Below, piece after piece: positions 14,381-16,985 of a stretch of 16,985 nucleotides of DNA. Position 1 is the first letter of the stretch, and the number at the start of each line of letters is the position of its first letter. The notes beneath the pieces were generated by a model. The model saw only the letters and a program-made list of their open reading frames with translations. It had not been told where the DNA came from and searched no databases. The DNA is from CAYNYM01 sp049366815 (GTDB lineage: Bacteria > Desulfobacterota > DSM-4660 > Desulfatiglandales > HGW-15). A program made the translations under genes and the position numbers. Where the stretch lies: assembly GCA_049366815.1 (NCBI GenBank), contig JBMNCO010000019.1, positions 1 through 16,985 of the forward strand, in the 5' to 3' direction.

Positions 14381-16985
14381 ATGCTCGACAAAATCACGGG
14401 ATCTGTTCTTGTCATCGGTGGTGGTATCGCCGGGATGCAATGCGCACTCGATGCGGCGAATTCGGGATATTTCGTCTACCTGCTGGAAAAAAATGCTTCC
14501 ATTGGTGGGGCCATGGCCCAACTGGACAAGACCTTTCCCACCAATGACTGCGCCATGTGAATTATCTCCCCCAAACTGGTCGAGGTCGGCCGGCATCTGA
14601 ACATCGCGTTGATGACCCTCTCTGAGGTCACGGATATCAAAGGCATCCCGGGAGATTTCGAGGTCGAGATCCTGAAACACCCCCGTTATGTGGACATGGA
14701 CAAGTGTATCGCTTGCGGGACCTGTGCAGAAAAGTGTCCCAAAAAGGTCGATGATATCTATAACCAGAAAATGATCAAACGCAAGGCGATCTACGTAGAG
14801 TATGCCCAGGCTGTTCCACTGAAGTACGCCATCGACGAAGCCAACTGCATTTACCTGACAAAGGGCAAATGCCGTGCCTGCGAGAAATTCTGTCCCACCA
14901 AGGCTATCAATTTCGATGACAGGGAAGAGAGGCAGATCCTCCGGGTGGGCGCCGTGGTCATCGCCCCTGGATTCACCGCCTTTGATCCGACCAGATATAC
15001 AACCTACAAATATGCCAAGAATCCCAACGTAGTGACCAGCATGGAATTCGAGCGAATTCTGAGCGCCACGGGACCCTACCAGGGCCATCTGCAACGGCCT
15101 TCCGACGGCAGGGAGCCCCGGAAAATCGCCTGGCTCCAGTGTATCGGTTCCAGGGATCTTCACCGGTGCGATCATGGGTATTGCTCCTCCGTGTGCTGTA
15201 TGTATGCCGTCAAAGAGGCCGTCGTCGCCAAGGAGCACGGAGGAAGCGACTTGGACTGTGCCATTTTCTTCATGGACATGCGGACCCATGGCAAGGATTT
15301 TGAGCGTTACTACGATGAAGCCAGAAACAAACACGGGATTCGCTTTATCCGTTCCCGTGTCCCCTATGTCGATGCCGTCAAAGGGCAGGATGATCTGGTG
15401 ATCCCCTACATTGACGAGAAGGGGGATTCAGTTCAGGAATCCTTCGATATGGTGGTCCTCTCAGTAGGGCTCGAAACCTCTCCTGAACTGGCAGCACTGG
15501 CCCAAAGACTGGGCATTGATCTGACCGAAGGCCGGTTCTGCGATACGGATTCCTTCCGGCCGGTCAAAACTTCCCGGGAGGGTATTTACGTATGCGGTGC
15601 CTTTCAGGGCCCTAAGGACATTCCCCAATCTGTTATCGAAGCGAGTTCTGCGGCCGCTGAGGTGGGTGCCCTGTTGAGCCCGGCCCGCAATACCCTGACC
15701 CAGCAGGTCGTCATCCCAAAGGAAATTGATGTCCTGGGGGAGCGACCAAGAATAGGCGTCTTTGTCTGCCAGTGCGGCATCAACATCGGAGGCGTGGTGG
15801 ATGTGCCCGCTGTGCGGGATTATGCCCGGGCCCTTCCTTATGTGGACTATGTGACGGACAATCTCTTTACCTGCTCCACTGACACCCAGGACACCATCGC
15901 GCAGGCAATTCGGGAAAAGGGGCTGAACCGAATCGTGGTGGCGGCCTGCACACCCAAGACCCATGAGCCTCTTTTCCAGGAGACCCTGGTCAACGCGGGG
16001 CTGAACAAGTACCTCTTTGAAATGACCAACATCCGGAACCAGGATTCCTGGGTCCACAAAGACGATCCCGATGCGGCCACGGACAAGGCCAAGGATCTGG
16101 TGCGTATGGCCGTGGCCAAGGTGGCACTCATGGAACCGTTGGTCGAGGCGGAACTTGAAATCGACCAGCGGGCCCTTGTTCTGGGGGGCGGGATCTCCGG
16201 GATGGCATCGGCCAAAAGTCTCACTGGACAGGGCTATAAGGTCTCCCTCGTCGAAAGATCCTCTTCCCTGGGCGGCCAGGCCCGCCATCTGTTCAGGACA
16301 TGGCGTGGGGAGAATATACAGCAGAAACTGGCCGATATCGTGAAATCTGTGGAAACGGATCCCGATATCGATATCTTCCTGGACACCGAACTCAGCCAAG
16401 TCGAAGGCTTTGTAGGAAATTTCACTTCCACCCTGCGTTCGGGCGACAAGGAGGAGACGGTCCGACACGGCGTGGCCGTGCTGGCAACCGGGGCGGAGGA
16501 GCATAGACCGGATGAGTATCTTTACGGCCGGGATCCCAGGATCTTGACCCACCTGGAACTGGACAAAAGGTTCATTGAAAACGATCCATCCCTCAAGGAC
16601 ATCCGAAATGCGGTTTTTATTCAGTGCGTGGGATCCAGGGAACCCGAGAGGCCTTATTGTTCCAGGGTCTGCTGTACCCATGCCATCGAGAGTGCACTTC
16701 ATTTAAAAAACCTAAACCCGGATGTCAATGTCTATATCCTTTACCGGGATATCCGGACCTACGGGGAGCGGGAGTATATTTACAGTAAGGCCCGGAAGGA
16801 GGGTGTACTGTTCATCCGATACACCCTGGAGGACAAGCCTAAAATCCATCCCGCAAAGGACGGTCTGAAAATAGAGGTTTTTGATCCGGTCCTGGGACAA
16901 CCCGTAGAAATTCCGGCCGATCTCGTCGCCCTGGCCACAGCCATTGTGCCCTACGGAGATGAAAGGCTGGCGCGGTTTTTCAAGG
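14381..16985 (+). CDS. hdrA: Selenocysteine-containing HdrA-type electron-transfer flavoprotein (partial, runs off the right edge)
   Basis: HdrA is the FAD/iron-sulfur core of heterodisulfide-reductase-like complexes that bifurcate or transfer electrons. The ATG at 14381 has AAGGAG six bases upstream. An FAD-binding GGGIAGMQ begins at G13. TGA codon 60 (14558-14560) follows TNDCAM; HdrA proteins have Cys here, so C57-x-x-Sec60 is read. Ferredoxin sites follow: C109, C112, C115, C119 and C156, C164, C167, C171. The first module has C254, C268, C272, C273. A second HdrA-like module begins at C463-Q-C465-G, with its own GGGISGMA at G602 and C749, C760, C764, C765. The frame is open for all 868 codons seen apart from the TGA. 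The C-terminus and neighbours (hdrBC, mvhD, dehydrogenase genes) lie outside. Sec is inferred; a conventional caller would split or mistart the gene. Confidence 0.9.
14558..14593 (+). promoter_or_regulatory. Selenocysteine TGA codon with SECIS-like stem-loop in hdrA
   Basis: After the TGA (14558-14560), the arms CTGGTCG (14576-14582) and CGGCCGG (14587-14593) form a 7-bp stem (five Watson-Crick and two G-U pairs) capped by AGGT, with G in the second loop position. The loop starts 22 bases after the TGA. Bacterial SECIS elements lie within the coding region, with an apical-loop G near the loop start about 16-37 bases downstream, so the element fits. Function is inferred. Confidence 0.7.

Noticed and set aside
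14345..14560. A short 71-residue gene ending at the TGA, or hdrA as a frame-broken pseudogene
   Set aside because: The same frame continues with intact HdrA motifs for 808 codons, the TGA falls on a family Cys column and a SECIS-like stem follows; the true start is the ATG at 14381 with its ribosome binding site.
14378..15334. 318-codon open frame on the - strand opposite hdrA
   Set aside because: Antisense shadow of the HdrA frame, with no motif.
15461..16702. 413-codon open frame on the - strand opposite hdrA
   Set aside because: Its product lacks any recognisable family and it lies fully antisense to the well-supported HdrA frame; long antisense frames are common opposite GC-biased codons.
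1..16985. CRISPR array, insertion sequence, integrase or phage genes
   Set aside because: No regularly spaced direct repeats, transposase or integrase motifs were found; the tRNA genes show no attachment-site duplication within the window.

Overview
The window reads as a chromosomal segment of an anaerobic bacterium, most probably of the Desulfobacterota (former Deltaproteobacteria). The reasons are the linked order queA-tgt-yajC-secD-secF and rplU-rpmA-obg-proB-nadD-rsfS, a SecF with an enlarged membrane region, and above all a large HdrA-type flavoprotein whose reading frame runs through an in-frame TGA exactly where HdrA proteins carry a cysteine. Assignment to a phylum is inference from gene content; no rRNA is present.

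Left block, + strand (91-8102): queA and tgt (queuosine modification of tRNA), then yajC, secD and secF (accessory part of the Sec translocon), then a membrane-anchored TPR protein and a MutT-type Nudix hydrolase whose start overlaps the TPR stop. A 325-base non-coding gap rich in inverted repeats separates queA from tgt. Several genes start at GTG or TTG.

Middle block, - strand (13644 down to 8118): rplU, rpmA, obg, proB, nadD, rsfS and an exported M48 metalloprotease with C-terminal TPRs (BepA-like). This is a growth and ribosome-biogenesis cluster followed by an envelope quality-control gene. It converges on mutT with only 15 bases between the stop codons. A TTGACT-type promoter precedes rplU.

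Right block (13726-16985): two divergently oriented tRNA genes, tRNA-Arg(CCT) on - and tRNA-Ala(CGC) on +. A strong intrinsic terminator follows tRNA-Ala, and then comes a leader with hairpins and a good sigma70-like promoter. The last gene is hdrA (14381 to beyond the right edge). It is read as a selenoprotein: TGA codon 60 sits in a Cys-x-x-Sec motif, a 7-bp stem-loop starts 15 bases after it at SECIS-like spacing, and the frame stays open for 808 more codons with two ferredoxin-type clusters and a second FAD module. HdrA proteins take part in flavin-based electron bifurcation, linking this end of the window to energy metabolism.

No insertion sequence, phage gene or CRISPR array was seen. 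The selenocysteine HdrA is the most notable object. Selenocysteine in HdrA has been reported for methanogens and some deltaproteobacteria, so it is a rarely annotated variant and not a new family.
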